Shown here piece by piece: positions 43,337 to 52,373 of a DNA stretch of 64,000 bases. Under the pieces are notes generated by a model. It searched no databases. It had not been told where the DNA came from and was given only the letters and a program-made list of their open reading frames with translations. Source of the DNA: Carboxylicivirga sediminis (GTDB lineage: Bacteria > Bacteroidota > Bacteroidia > Bacteroidales > Marinilabiliaceae); contig NZ_JAGTAR010000006.1 of NCBI RefSeq assembly GCF_018156225.1, forward strand, positions 62,001 to 126,000, written 5' to 3'. The position numbers were made by a program, and so were the translations under genes. Within the stretch, counting starts at the first letter, position 1. Every line of letters starts with the position of its first letter.

Positions 43337-43465
43337 TTTTAAGCTGTTTTTGTTAGAAACTATCTGATTATCTGAACCGCTAAAATACAGATATTATTCG
43401 TATTTTTCGGGGCATAATAAGTAAATCGGCAGTGACAATCATCAACCTTTAATACTGAAGCAATC

Positions 43466-43870
43466 ATGACCACTATAAAAACAAAATACCTGGGCGGATT
43501 ACGTACCGAAAATACACACCTTCAATCGGGAGCAAAAATCATTACCGATGCGCCATGCGACAATCGCGGCAAAGGGCAGTCATTCTCCCCGACGGATATG
43601 CTTGCAACAGCCCTGGGAAATTGTATTTTAACCATTATGGGCATTAAGGCCATGGACAATGACATTGATATTGAAGGAACTGAATTGGATATCACTAAGG
43701 TAATGGCAGAAAATCCTCGTCGTGTCGCTGAAGTTGTAATGGAATTCCGATTCCCGCAGAAAGATTACAGCGAGCAGCAAAAAGCACTTATTGAGAGTGT
43801 CGCTGGCACTAGCCCCGTTCCACTTAGCGTGCACCCTGACCTAAAACAAACCATCCAATTTATTTGGTAA
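43466..43870 (+). CDS. OsmC-family peroxidase
   Basis: 134 residues. Motifs FSPTDMLATALGNCILTIMGIKA and C-terminal SPVPLSVHPDLKQTIQF match the YhfA/OsmC group. Two cysteines are present, C31 (DAPCDN) and C53 (GNC), but not in the classical OsmC/Ohr spacing, so hydroperoxide activity is uncertain. The family reduces organic peroxides using thiols. Encoded 10 nt before the epimerase gene, therefore co-transcribed with it. Confidence 0.85.
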   Translation: MTTIKTKYLGGLRTENTHLQSGAKIITDAPCDNRGKGQSFSPTDMLATALGNCILTIMGIKAMDNDIDIEGTELDITKVMAENPRRVAEVVMEFRFPQKDYSEQQKALIESVAGTSPVPLSVHPDLKQTIQFIW

Positions 43871-43879
43871 ACACACACT

Positions 43880-44869
43880 ATGATACTTGTTACCGGTGGC
43901 ACAGGCCTTGTTGGCGCGCATTTACTTCATACACTCACTCAGGAAGGCAATAAGGTTCGGGCTATATACCGTTCTGAGCAATCTCTGGATTATGTGAGAG
44001 ATCTATTCAGGTTTTACAACAACAAGCATTTGCATCTTATACAATGGGCTGAGGCCGATTTACTGGATTACTTCTCATTACTGGATGCTTTAAAAGGTGT
44101 TGATAAAGTATTTCATTGTGCAGCCATGGTGTCGTTTAAACCAAGTGACAGGATGACTATGTTTACGGCCAATGTTGACGGAACGGCTAACCTGGTAAAT
44201 GCCTCCATTGAAAGTGGCATCAACCGTTTTTGTCATGTCAGTTCAATAGCCACACTAGGCAAAACACAAAACGGTCAACAGATAGATGAAACTACTTTCT
44301 GGCAAAATGACGATAACCACTCTGTATACTCACAAAGCAAATTCAGGGCCGAGATGGAAGTATGGCGTGGTACAAAGGAAGGTCTGAAGGCACTTGTTGT
44401 CAACCCATCAGTTATACTTGGCCCGTGCCCAATCGATAAAAGTTCTGGTCAGCTCATTCATACCTTAAGTAAAAACATGCTATTCTACACCGGTGGAGGT
44501 TCAGGATTTGTTGATGTAAGGGATGTAACCAAGGCTATGGTTACTCTTGCTGAATCAGAAGTGGTCAATGAACGTTTCATCATCAATGGTGAGAACCTGA
44601 GCTACAAAAAATTGATGACAACAGCAGCCGAAGTGTTTGGAGTAAAAGCCCCAACTATTAAAGCTAATCGATGGCTAACAGGGATTGTCTGGCGCTGGGA
44701 ACGACTGCAATACATGCTTTTTCGCAGAGCTCCTAAAATGACCAAAGAAACGGCGCGCACATCACAAAACCAATCAAAGTACTCCATCAGTAAGCTGCAA
44801 GAGGTTTACCCAATGGCTTTTATATCCATCAAAGAGGCGTTGGAGAATGTGAAAGCTTATCAGAGTTAA
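43880..44869 (+). CDS. NAD-dependent epimerase/dehydratase (extended SDR)
   Basis: 329 residues. Rossmann start MILVTGGTGLVGAHLLH, the NAG-like VFHCAAMVSF, catalytic YSQSK (Y-x-x-x-K) and NPSVILGP. C-terminal region without transmembrane segments. The family modifies nucleotide sugars, flavonoid-like or sterol-like substrates, and this sequence is nearest in style to the dihydroflavonol-4-reductase-like group (FRAEMEVWR, VVNPSVILGPC). The substrate cannot be assigned. It follows the OsmC gene closely. Confidence 0.85.
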   Translation: MILVTGGTGLVGAHLLHTLTQEGNKVRAIYRSEQSLDYVRDLFRFYNNKHLHLIQWAEADLLDYFSLLDALKGVDKVFHCAAMVSFKPSDRMTMFTANVDGTANLVNASIESGINRFCHVSSIATLGKTQNGQQIDETTFWQNDDNHSVYSQSKFRAEMEVWRGTKEGLKALVVNPSVILGPCPIDKSSGQLIHTLSKNMLFYTGGGSGFVDVRDVTKAMVTLAESEVVNERFIINGENLSYKKLMTTAAEVFGVKAPTIKANRWLTGIVWRWERLQYMLFRRAPKMTKETARTSQNQSKYSISKLQEVYPMAFISIKEALENVKAYQS

Positions 44870-44919
44870 TTAAATATATACTAATTATAGTCAAAAACTA
44901 CTTATAAACCTATCTTTTC

Positions 44920-45894
44920 ATGGTACGTCTTTTTACATTAGAAGATGCACGGGACCTATTCCTAAAAGGTAAACAAAGAGGTTATCGTTTTCTTCTATCA
45001 AAACTTTCATTCTCCGAAACATCACGAACCATATCAGCTTTTGATAAATCGGCTCAATTCAGTTCAAACTGGTGGGATATACCATATATTCAAAAGCACT
45101 GGAATAAAAGAATTTCAGGAAACGAAACTCAGGGGTATGAAGCCTACTTTGTAAACTCAGTACTGGGTAAACGATCAAATCTTAAGTTACTTTCTATTGG
45201 CAGCGGTAGTTGTGAACATGAGATAAGATTTGCAGGCTACAGAAATTTTAAGATGATAACATGTGTTGACTTATCTCCTTTTAATATTGAACTTGCACAA
45301 AAAAAAGCATCGAAGAAAAACCTTACAAATATTGAGTTTATTTGTGCCAATCTAGCTCATCTTGATTTGTCTAAAAAGCAATTCGATATTGTAATGTTCA
45401 ATGCTTCGCTCCATCATTTTAAAAAGGTCAATTCTTTATTGAGCAATACAATACTTCCACTTTTGCCGCAAGACGGCATTCTTTTGATAAATGAATTCGT
45501 TGGTGCCAATAGACTACAATTCCCCAGGGAGCAAATAAATACGATAAACCAAGCAATAAAATTAATCCCTAAGAGATTAAGACGAAGACTTAATACTTCA
45601 CTTTACAAAAATAGCTTTTCAGGCTCTGGCCTTGTAAGAATGTTTATGGCCGATCCATCCGAATGCGTAGATTCATACAATATAATGCCTGCAATCCATA
45701 AGCATTTTAAAATAATAGATGAACGACCATATGGTGGCAATATACTTATGAGCGTACTCAAAGATATTGCTCATAATTTTATTGAAGAAAGTGATGAAAC
45801 TAAATCAGTTTTAGACAAACTGATCGCAGTGGAGGATGATTATCTAAAAAATCATCCATCTGATTTTGTTTTTGGTGTATATCAAAAAAAGTAA
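44920..45894 (+). CDS. Class I SAM-dependent methyltransferase
   Basis: 324 residues. Methyltransferase motif I as LLSIGSGSCEHEI (about 89-101), motif II VDLSPFNIELAQKKA, motif IV FDIVMFNASLHHF, motif V LLPQDGILLINEF. The N-terminal 70 residues and the C-terminal third are outside the core and lack recognised domains. The gene is visibly more AT-rich and Lys/Asn/Ile-rich than its neighbours, which suggests recent acquisition. The substrate is unknown; surface-glycan and lipid methylation are possibilities. A 9-bp stem hairpin follows. Confidence 0.82.
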   Translation: MVRLFTLEDARDLFLKGKQRGYRFLLSKLSFSETSRTISAFDKSAQFSSNWWDIPYIQKHWNKRISGNETQGYEAYFVNSVLGKRSNLKLLSIGSGSCEHEIRFAGYRNFKMITCVDLSPFNIELAQKKASKKNLTNIEFICANLAHLDLSKKQFDIVMFNASLHHFKKVNSLLSNTILPLLPQDGILLINEFVGANRLQFPREQINTINQAIKLIPKRLRRRLNTSLYKNSFSGSGLVRMFMADPSECVDSYNIMPAIHKHFKIIDERPYGGNILMSVLKDIAHNFIEESDETKSVLDKLIAVEDDYLKNHPSDFVFGVYQKK

Positions 45895-45899
45895 ATAAA

Positions 45900-45931
45900 G
45901 ACTAACCTCTATCATAAGAAAAAGGTTAGTC
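45900..45931. terminator. Bidirectional hairpin between convergent genes
   Basis: Perfect nine-pair stem GACTAACCT (45900-45908)/AGGTTAGTC (45923-45931). T-rich sequence on the minus-strand side suits the PNP gene; weaker on the plus strand. Confidence 0.65.
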
Positions 45932-45945
45932 AATCCTATATATCA

Positions 45946-46758
45946 TTACACCCTGCTTACCAGCTCCTTAATAACTTTTGTCATTTTTGGTTCTGCTGCT
46001 GCAGCTACCTCCTGCACTTCTTCGTGCGACACCTCAACAATCTGTCCAGGCACGCCCGAATCGGTAATAATAGAGATACCAAAACATTTCATTTCCATAT
46101 GACGAGCCACGATCACTTCAGGTACAGTAGACATACCAACCGCATCGGCACCTAAAACCCGGAACATCTTATATTCTGCCGGCGTTTCAAAAGTTGGACC
46201 TGTAGTACCTACATAAACTCCTTCTTTCAGATCGATCCCATTCTCCTTACCTATTTTAAGTGCTTCTTTAACATACGCCTTACTGTACGGCTCACTCATG
46301 TCAGGAAAGCGAGGCCCCAACTTATTATTGTTTTTACCAATAAGCGGATTGTCGCCAAACATATTAATGTGGTCGTTAATCACCATGATATCACCTACCA
46401 CATAATCAGGATTTAGTCCACCACTTGCATTTGAAACAAACAATGTGTTAATACCCATTTGCTTCATAACACGAACGGGGAATGTCACCTCCTGCATGTT
46501 GTAGCCTTCGTAATAGTGAAAACGACCTTGCATAGCTAATATGGGCACATTATTAATGGTACCAAAAATAAGGCGTCCGCTGTGTCCCTCTACAGTTGAT
46601 ACCGGAAAGTTAGGAATATCTTCATAAGGAATTGATTTCTCAATATTAATCTCCTGCACCAAACCACCTAAACCGGTTCCCAGTATGATGCCAATCACAG
46701 GCTTGATATTACTCTGCGAAGCTAAGTAATCAGCTGTTATTTGAATGGTTTCTAACAT
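45946..46758 (-). CDS. Purine nucleoside phosphorylase (PNP-II), copy 2
   Basis: 270 residues from the ATG at 46758; a longer frame exists but overlaps the lpxK gene fully out of character. Motifs GIILGTGLGGL, STVEGHSGRL, LAMQGRFHYYEGY, GPTFETPAEYK and MSTVPEVIVARH. The base-specificity position is again Asp (ITDSGVPG), where human PNP has Asn243. Compared with copy 1 it keeps the family-typical VEGH where copy 1 has VESH. It starts inside the last codons of lpxK (29-nt overlap), so it is the second gene of that operon. The pairing of a purine salvage enzyme with lipid A kinase is common in Bacteroidetes. Confidence 0.93.
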   Translation of the reverse strand: MLETIQITADYLASQSNIKPVIGIILGTGLGGLVQEINIEKSIPYEDIPNFPVSTVEGHSGRLIFGTINNVPILAMQGRFHYYEGYNMQEVTFPVRVMKQMGINTLFVSNASGGLNPDYVVGDIMVINDHINMFGDNPLIGKNNNKLGPRFPDMSEPYSKAYVKEALKIGKENGIDLKEGVYVGTTGPTFETPAEYKMFRVLGADAVGMSTVPEVIVARHMEMKCFGISIITDSGVPGQIVEVSHEEVQEVAAAAEPKMTKVIKELVSRV

Positions 46759-47767
46759 AGTTGCGTATTCTATTTTCAAATTGTTTTTCTTCATTAAAAA
46801 GTATCTCCAATTCAATGGGTACAAACCAGCATTTCGCTGGTAAATTATCTACCAGGCCTTTCAAGCGCACTGCGTCTTTTTCGGTAGTTATTAAGCTCCT
46901 TCCAGCTTGTTTAAGCTTTGTAGCTATCTGCTCAATATCTACTGATGAAAAATGATGATGATCGGGGTAGATCATTTTTTCAACCACCCTAAATGATTTA
47001 TCGACATGATTAAAAAAACCAAATGGCTGGGCGATACCGGCAAGAGCTACCATCTCACCGACCGGCAATACGGGAGACTTCTCCAATTCGCCTATCATTT
47101 GTGGTTGTCCATATCGAATAGTCGTAAAAAACACCTGCTGATCATTTGTGGCCTTTAACTTACTTAACCAATATGCTTTATCGTCTGCAGACAAATCATC
47201 AGGACATTTGTTTACTACAATGATATCGGCACGCGACTGCCCTTTAGATGTTTCTCTTAAATTGCCTGCCGGAAAAGGACAATCTTTCCATAATGGCCGA
47301 TTATAATCAATGACCAGAATGGAAAAGCCAGGCTTGACATAGCGATGCTGATAGGCATCATCCATCAGTACCAAATCTGTTTTGGTACCACTCAAAATAA
47401 GTTCCATGCCTTCAATACGCTTCTCTGCCACCACCACATTAATGCCCGGAAATTTCTTCAATATCTGAAACGGCTCATCACCAATTGTTTCTGCAGTGCA
47501 ATCTGGCTGAGCCAATATGGCACCTTTGGTTTGGCGCTTATAACCGCGACTTAATAGACAGAGCATATACTCATCATTGAGCAATCGGATGAGATACTCA
47601 GTAAGCGGTGTCTTGCCTGTTCCACCAACCGTAATATTCCCAACGGAAATAATTGGTAGCTCATAACTCTGTGAGCTAAGTACCCCGGCATCAAAAAGCC
47701 TGTTTCGGAGCGTAGTAATTCCGCCGTAAACAATGCTAAAGGGATAAAGTAATTTCCGGAGCCTCAT
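46730..47767 (-). CDS. lpxK: Tetraacyldisaccharide 4'-kinase
   Basis: 345 residues from the ATG at 47767 (MRLRKLLYPFSIVYGG); the in-frame ATG at 47803 adds non-family residues. One N-terminal membrane-associated helix, P-loop NITVGGTGKTP (about 43-53), LLSRGYKRQTKG, the DDAYQHRYV catalytic segment and TTEKDAVRL near the end. It phosphorylates the 4' position of the lipid A disaccharide at the inner membrane, the last core step of Kdo2-lipid A. It marks a Gram-negative with lipid A. PNP copy 2 starts inside its 3' end. Confidence 0.95.
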   Translation of the reverse strand: MRLRKLLYPFSIVYGGITTLRNRLFDAGVLSSQSYELPIISVGNITVGGTGKTPLTEYLIRLLNDEYMLCLLSRGYKRQTKGAILAQPDCTAETIGDEPFQILKKFPGINVVVAEKRIEGMELILSGTKTDLVLMDDAYQHRYVKPGFSILVIDYNRPLWKDCPFPAGNLRETSKGQSRADIIVVNKCPDDLSADDKAYWLSKLKATNDQQVFFTTIRYGQPQMIGELEKSPVLPVGEMVALAGIAQPFGFFNHVDKSFRVVEKMIYPDHHHFSSVDIEQIATKLKQAGRSLITTEKDAVRLKGLVDNLPAKCWFVPIELEILFNEEKQFENRIRNYVRNHSNNS

Positions 47768-47838
47768 GGATACTATTTTCGTTTTGACAAAAAAACAGGT
47801 CACCCATTGGGCAACCTGCCTAATTCAATATTTTAAAC

Positions 47839-49599
47839 TTATTTTATTTCCAGATTATAAGGTATACGCGCCTGAATCTGATAACCATTCTTTAAATTTT
47901 CGAGCGTTTGGATATATTTATATTCATCACCCATTAACGACTTACCAACAAACATGCGAGCTTCGCCAGTCAAATCCTTCATTAGCTGCTGTATAGGATC
48001 TTCCACCTCTGGTAATTCAACCACCCTGTATTCTTCCAAGTCAGCAGCATCTTTAGCTAACTCAATGGCCTTACTAATACCACCGATTTCATCCACAAGG
48101 TCAATATCCAGCGCATTAACACCACTCCACACACGTCCCTGACCAATCTCATCAATGGCTTCTTTTGTGGTATTACGACCATCGGCACATCGGCCAATAA
48201 ATGTATCGTAACCTTTAACAATATATGCCTGCAACAACTCCTTCTCATCTTTACGGAAAGGTCTTGTTATACTTGGCATATCAGCAAACTTATTGGTTTT
48301 TACTCCATCAAAGCTAACACCCAGCTTATTGGTTAACTCTTCAGCATTTGGTATCATACCGAAAATACCTATTGAACCAGTAAGAGTAGTTGGGTTAGCC
48401 ACAATCTTGTCAGCCGCACACGAGATATAGTATCCACCTGATGCTGCATAGTTACCCATTGAAACGATGACTGGCTTGGTTTCCTGAGCTAATTTGACCT
48501 CGCGCCAGATAATTTCGGAACCAAGTGCTGATCCACCGGGAGAATTAACCCTGAACACGATAGCTTTAATGGAGCTGTCGCGACGTGCTTTACGGATGGT
48601 CTTTGACAGTTTATCTGATTTTATACCATCTGATGAAGTGCCATCGATATCGCCTTCGGCATAAATAACGGCAATCTTTTGTCTGATAAAGCCCTTACCT
48701 TCTGAAACAAACACTTTGGCATACTTATTATTCTTAATAGCCTCCAGGTCATTTGTTTCATCAATGCCCATAACTTCTTTGAGCTCATCAATTACCTCAT
48801 CCTTATATTTTGAGCCATCTATCAAACCCGACTCAATAAGCATCTCATCAGACCTGAACATGGGCATTTCATCCGCCAATGCTGATACTTTCTCTGGTGT
48901 TAACCCCCGTGCTTCGGCAATACCAGCTTTCACATGATCCCACATGGAATTAATGTAAACCTCTGTTTGCAAACGTGCAGGTTCACTCATCTTTTCCAAC
49001 AAAAATGGCTCAACGGCTGATTTAAATTTGCCATGCTTAAACACCTGAATCTCGACACCCACCTTCTCCAATGCTTTCTTGAAAAAAGTACGTTCGGCAT
49101 ACATACCTTTTAACTCTAACATGCCAGATGGATTAAGGTAAACTTTATCGGCTACAGATGCCAGGTAATAAGCCTTTTGAGTATAAATTGGTGAAAAGCT
49201 GTATATGAACTTGCCCGATGTTTTAAAATCAATCAGTGCATTTCGTATCTCCTCAATAGTGGCATAACCAGCTTGTACCATGCCCGATTCAAGCACAATA
49301 CCAGAGATATTGTCATCGCGTTTGGCTTTATCGATATTACTAAGCAAACGGTTCAAACCTTCCGGCGTTGGCTCGCCTGTTAATGAAGCAAAAGCATCGG
49401 CAAAAGGATCATCCGATACCCGATCAACAATAGGTCCATTCAGATCCAACAGAAGAATCGTATTTTCCTTTATCTTTGTTTCTTTTTCGCCCATAGCTGC
49501 TAAGCCTGAAAGCATAGCAATAAAGAAAATGAACAGCACAAATGCTGCGACAATACCACCCGCGAAGGTGGCAAACATGTATTTGAAAAATTTTACCAT
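47839..49599 (-). CDS. sppA: Signal peptide peptidase SppA (67K type)
   Basis: 586 residues from the ATG at 49599 (MVKFFKYMFATF). An N-terminal membrane anchor, then two tandem S49 domains. The N-terminal domain carries the Lys base (LASVADKVYLNP), and the C-terminal domain the nucleophile S357 (VNSPGGSALGSEI) followed by the ASGGYYISCAADKIVANP and TGSIGIFG segments. Full-length E. coli-like form. It degrades cleaved signal peptides at the inner membrane. Apparently monocistronic; downstream, lpxK follows 71 nt later on the same strand and could be read through. Confidence 0.95.
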   Translation of the reverse strand: MVKFFKYMFATFAGGIVAAFVLFIFFIAMLSGLAAMGEKETKIKENTILLLDLNGPIVDRVSDDPFADAFASLTGEPTPEGLNRLLSNIDKAKRDDNISGIVLESGMVQAGYATIEEIRNALIDFKTSGKFIYSFSPIYTQKAYYLASVADKVYLNPSGMLELKGMYAERTFFKKALEKVGVEIQVFKHGKFKSAVEPFLLEKMSEPARLQTEVYINSMWDHVKAGIAEARGLTPEKVSALADEMPMFRSDEMLIESGLIDGSKYKDEVIDELKEVMGIDETNDLEAIKNNKYAKVFVSEGKGFIRQKIAVIYAEGDIDGTSSDGIKSDKLSKTIRKARRDSSIKAIVFRVNSPGGSALGSEIIWREVKLAQETKPVIVSMGNYAASGGYYISCAADKIVANPTTLTGSIGIFGMIPNAEELTNKLGVSFDGVKTNKFADMPSITRPFRKDEKELLQAYIVKGYDTFIGRCADGRNTTKEAIDEIGQGRVWSGVNALDIDLVDEIGGISKAIELAKDAADLEEYRVVELPEVEDPIQQLMKDLTGEARMFVGKSLMGDEYKYIQTLENLKNGYQIQARIPYNLEIK

Positions 49600-49750
49600 A
49601 ATGATAGAATTGAGTTTAGTTGTAATTGATTCGTTCAACTGTATTTTAACAAAAGTATTAAAAATAACTTACAAATAAACCTCAAAATTTCGACGACAAA
49701 TATACTAAACCATTTGGTCGGTTTTTGTTTCTAAAGCGTTAAATTTTAGC

Positions 49751-50236
49751 ATGAATAGACAAATTTTATTGTTAGGTGGCAATCAAGGCAATGTAATAGC
49801 CGCCTGCAAAAAGGCCGTGACTCTGCTTTCTGATAGTTTAGGCGATCCCATTCTTCAATCGGCATATTACGAAAGTGAACCATGGGGCTTCGAGGCTTCC
49901 CAAAACTTCATCAATCAGGTGGTTGAATTCCATTCTACCATAGAAGCTACTGAACTACTAACCGTTACCCAATCTATTGAGCAACAACTGGGGCGACAAA
50001 CAAAAACCGGAACCCATTATGAGTCCCGGCTTATTGATATTGATATTTTATTTATTGACGATCTGCAAATTGACTTAGCCCAACTAAAAGTACCACATCC
50101 CAGGCTTCACGAACGAAAATTCACGCTTCTGCCCTTAATGGACTATTGGTCAAACTTTATGCATCCAACTTTTAAAAAGACCATTACGCAACTAACGCAT
50201 GAGTGCCTGGATAAGGGAATTGTACAGCGTCTTTAA
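49751..50236 (+). CDS. folK: HPPK, 6-hydroxymethyl-7,8-dihydropterin pyrophosphokinase
   Basis: 161 residues. Signatures YYESEPWGFE (substrate loop), RLIDIDILFID (metal site) and VPHPRLHERKFTLLPL. Transfers pyrophosphate from ATP to hydroxymethyldihydropterin in folate biosynthesis. The stop codon (50234-50236) directly abuts the stop of the convergent upp gene (50237-50239), so no intergenic base remains and there is no room for a separate terminator. Confidence 0.94.
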   Translation: MNRQILLLGGNQGNVIAACKKAVTLLSDSLGDPILQSAYYESEPWGFEASQNFINQVVEFHSTIEATELLTVTQSIEQQLGRQTKTGTHYESRLIDIDILFIDDLQIDLAQLKVPHPRLHERKFTLLPLMDYWSNFMHPTFKKTITQLTHECLDKGIVQRL

Positions 50237-50890
50237 TTAGATTTTACTGCCGTATGCTAAATCACCAGCATCACCAATGCCTGGTACAATGTACGACTTT
50301 GAGTTCAGTTCTTCATCTACTGCCCCCAGCCACAAAGTTACCGGTTCATCTTTAAACATGTTCTGTACATACTGAACACCTGCTTCGCTGGCAATTAAAG
50401 AAACAATATGAACATGCTTTGGCTTTCCTTTATGCAGCAAGGCTTTATAAGCTAATTCAATGGATGTACCTGTAGCCAGCATTGGGTCGCTCAGAAGCAC
50501 TATTTTATCATTTAAAGAAGGCGATGAGATGTATTCAATGTGAATATCAAAATCACCCTTTTCATTGTATTTACGATAAGCCGAAACAAATGCATTCTCG
50601 GCACGATCAAAATAGTTTAACAGCCCCTGGTGTAATGGCAAGCCAGCTCGTAAAATGGACGCAATTACCGGCTCCTCTGTCATAACCGTTTCAGAAGCTA
50701 CACCCAAAGGCGTAGTGACATCCTTTGCTGCATGAGGGAATTCTTTGCTTATTTCATAGGCCATAATTTCTCCCATACGCTCTATGTTTCGACGAAAACG
50801 CATTGGATCGGTCTGAATAGAAGTGTCACGAATCTCTGCAATAAAGCGATTAAAAATGCTTTGTTGTTGATTGAATATTATTGTTTGCAT
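50237..50890 (-). CDS. upp: Uracil phosphoribosyltransferase
   Basis: 217 residues from the ATG at 50890 (MQTIIFNQ). PRPP-binding loop LLSDPMLATGTSI and uracil-recognition YIVPGIGDAGDLAYG at the C-terminus, with ILRAGLPLHQGLL earlier. Converts uracil and PRPP to UMP in pyrimidine salvage. Length is normal for the family. The 180 nt upstream (50909-51087) contain no gene. Confidence 0.94.
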   Translation of the reverse strand: MQTIIFNQQQSIFNRFIAEIRDTSIQTDPMRFRRNIERMGEIMAYEISKEFPHAAKDVTTPLGVASETVMTEEPVIASILRAGLPLHQGLLNYFDRAENAFVSAYRKYNEKGDFDIHIEYISSPSLNDKIVLLSDPMLATGTSIELAYKALLHKGKPKHVHIVSLIASEAGVQYVQNMFKDEPVTLWLGAVDEELNSKSYIVPGIGDAGDLAYGSKI

Positions 50891-51087
50891 TTGGAAATTT
50901 TGCTGCAAAGTAAATAAAAATGAACGAATTCTTTAAATTATTATATGTGTTCACCTTGAATACCTCTATCTATGTCCAATCAAGTTAGTCTTTATTTCGT
51001 AATTGAAAAAAAACATTGAAAATGATATTATTTTCGTATTTAATACGTTGATCTATCCAGATTAATATCATTGAGGTTATTTGATGC

Positions 51088-52344
51088 ATGATTAAATTAC
51101 TAAATAAGAACCCGTTTTTATCAATCTCCATAAAGAATTCTTCTCAAATAATTATTCGAGTTCTGATTGGCTTACTAAGTATAAAAATTGTAGCTGTCAT
51201 TCTAGGTCCGGTTGGCTTGGCAATTGTTAATCAAATGCAGAACTTTTTGCAACTCACAGCTAATTTAGCCAATGGTGGAATCTATAATGGAATAATTAAA
51301 CTGCTATCTGATAAAGCTACTCTTAATTCAAAAAAAGAAATATTAAACACGGGATATGTCATAATCATTGTGGCATCTTTAACCATCAGTTTAAGTGGCA
51401 TCTTCTTCAATCAGGCTATTTCTATTTTCTTATTTGGTAATGATTCATACCGATTTGTTATTCTTTGCCTATTTATTTATGTAATTCCTACTGCCTTATT
51501 TAACTTTGTATTATCAATAACTAATGGACTGCAAAACCTCAGATTATATCTTTTTATTACTATTTCATATCTAATAAGCGGCCTTATAATCTTTGTAACA
51601 TCACTTTATATATGGGGATTATTCGGTGCATTATGGGCACTGTTATTGCAGGGACTAATTGCTTACATCCTCTTTCGAAAAGGCATTAAGAAACTTCAAA
51701 TACAACTTCAGTTTGTTTTAAATAAAGATATATTCAAAATATTAAGTAATTATTCCCTAATGGCCATTGTATCCAATGCAATAACACCACTTGTTGTTAT
51801 ATTAATAAGGAGGATTATTATTAGTAACCTTTCACTTCATGATGCAGGCATATGGGATGGCGTATATAAGATCAGCTCAAGTTATGTCAACCTTTCGATG
51901 TTGTCGTTTAGCTACTACTTTTTACCAGCGTTCTCTAAAACAATCTCAACAAAAGAAATTAGAAAAGAAATTAGAGATTCACTTAAGGTACTTATCCCCC
52001 TTCTATCAATAGCCTCATTATCAATTTACTTATTTAGAGATGTGATAATTAGATTAATCCTCAGCAATAGCTTTGAAGCATCATCACAAATTATTAAATG
52101 GCAACTTATTGGTGATATTTTTGCTGTTACATCTTGGCTATTTAGAATTCTACTGATTGCTAAAGAGAAAACCAAGGCATACATTTTTTCCGAAATTCTG
52201 GCCGGAACACTTCTTCTTGCAGTTTCTTATTATGCTATAAAAGGTTTTGGAATTGAAGGCTGTACGATTGCCTATTGCATTGTGAATTTGATAAACTTAT
52301 TCGTTCTTTTTATTGTGCACAAGTATTATTGGAAGGAACATTAA
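51088..52344 (+). CDS. Wzx-like polysaccharide flippase (MATE/PST superfamily)
   Basis: 418 residues with about twelve hydrophobic segments, Lys/Ile/Asn rich and distinctly AT-rich DNA. Typical opening NSSQIIIRVLIGLLSIKIVAVILGPVGLAIVNQ resembles O-antigen translocases (segment shortened here), and LANGGIYNGIIKL is the usual loop after TM2. It moves lipid-linked oligosaccharide across the inner membrane. It begins a four-gene plus-strand run with a PEtN transferase and a glycosyltransferase. No polymerase or ligase is in the window. Confidence 0.85.
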   Translation: MIKLLNKNPFLSISIKNSSQIIIRVLIGLLSIKIVAVILGPVGLAIVNQMQNFLQLTANLANGGIYNGIIKLLSDKATLNSKKEILNTGYVIIIVASLTISLSGIFFNQAISIFLFGNDSYRFVILCLFIYVIPTALFNFVLSITNGLQNLRLYLFITISYLISGLIIFVTSLYIWGLFGALWALLLQGLIAYILFRKGIKKLQIQLQFVLNKDIFKILSNYSLMAIVSNAITPLVVILIRRIIISNLSLHDAGIWDGVYKISSSYVNLSMLSFSYYFLPAFSKTISTKEIRKEIRDSLKVLIPLLSIASLSIYLFRDVIIRLILSNSFEASSQIIKWQLIGDIFAVTSWLFRILLIAKEKTKAYIFSEILAGTLLLAVSYYAIKGFGIEGCTIAYCIVNLINLFVLFIVHKYYWKEH

Positions 52345-52373
52345 TATTACAATAACATCTTTTTTAAATAGAA

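Noticed and set aside
43337-43465. FMN riboswitch upstream of riboflavin synthase
   Set aside because: The 129-nt divergent spacer is too short and does not show the conserved RFN-element motifs.
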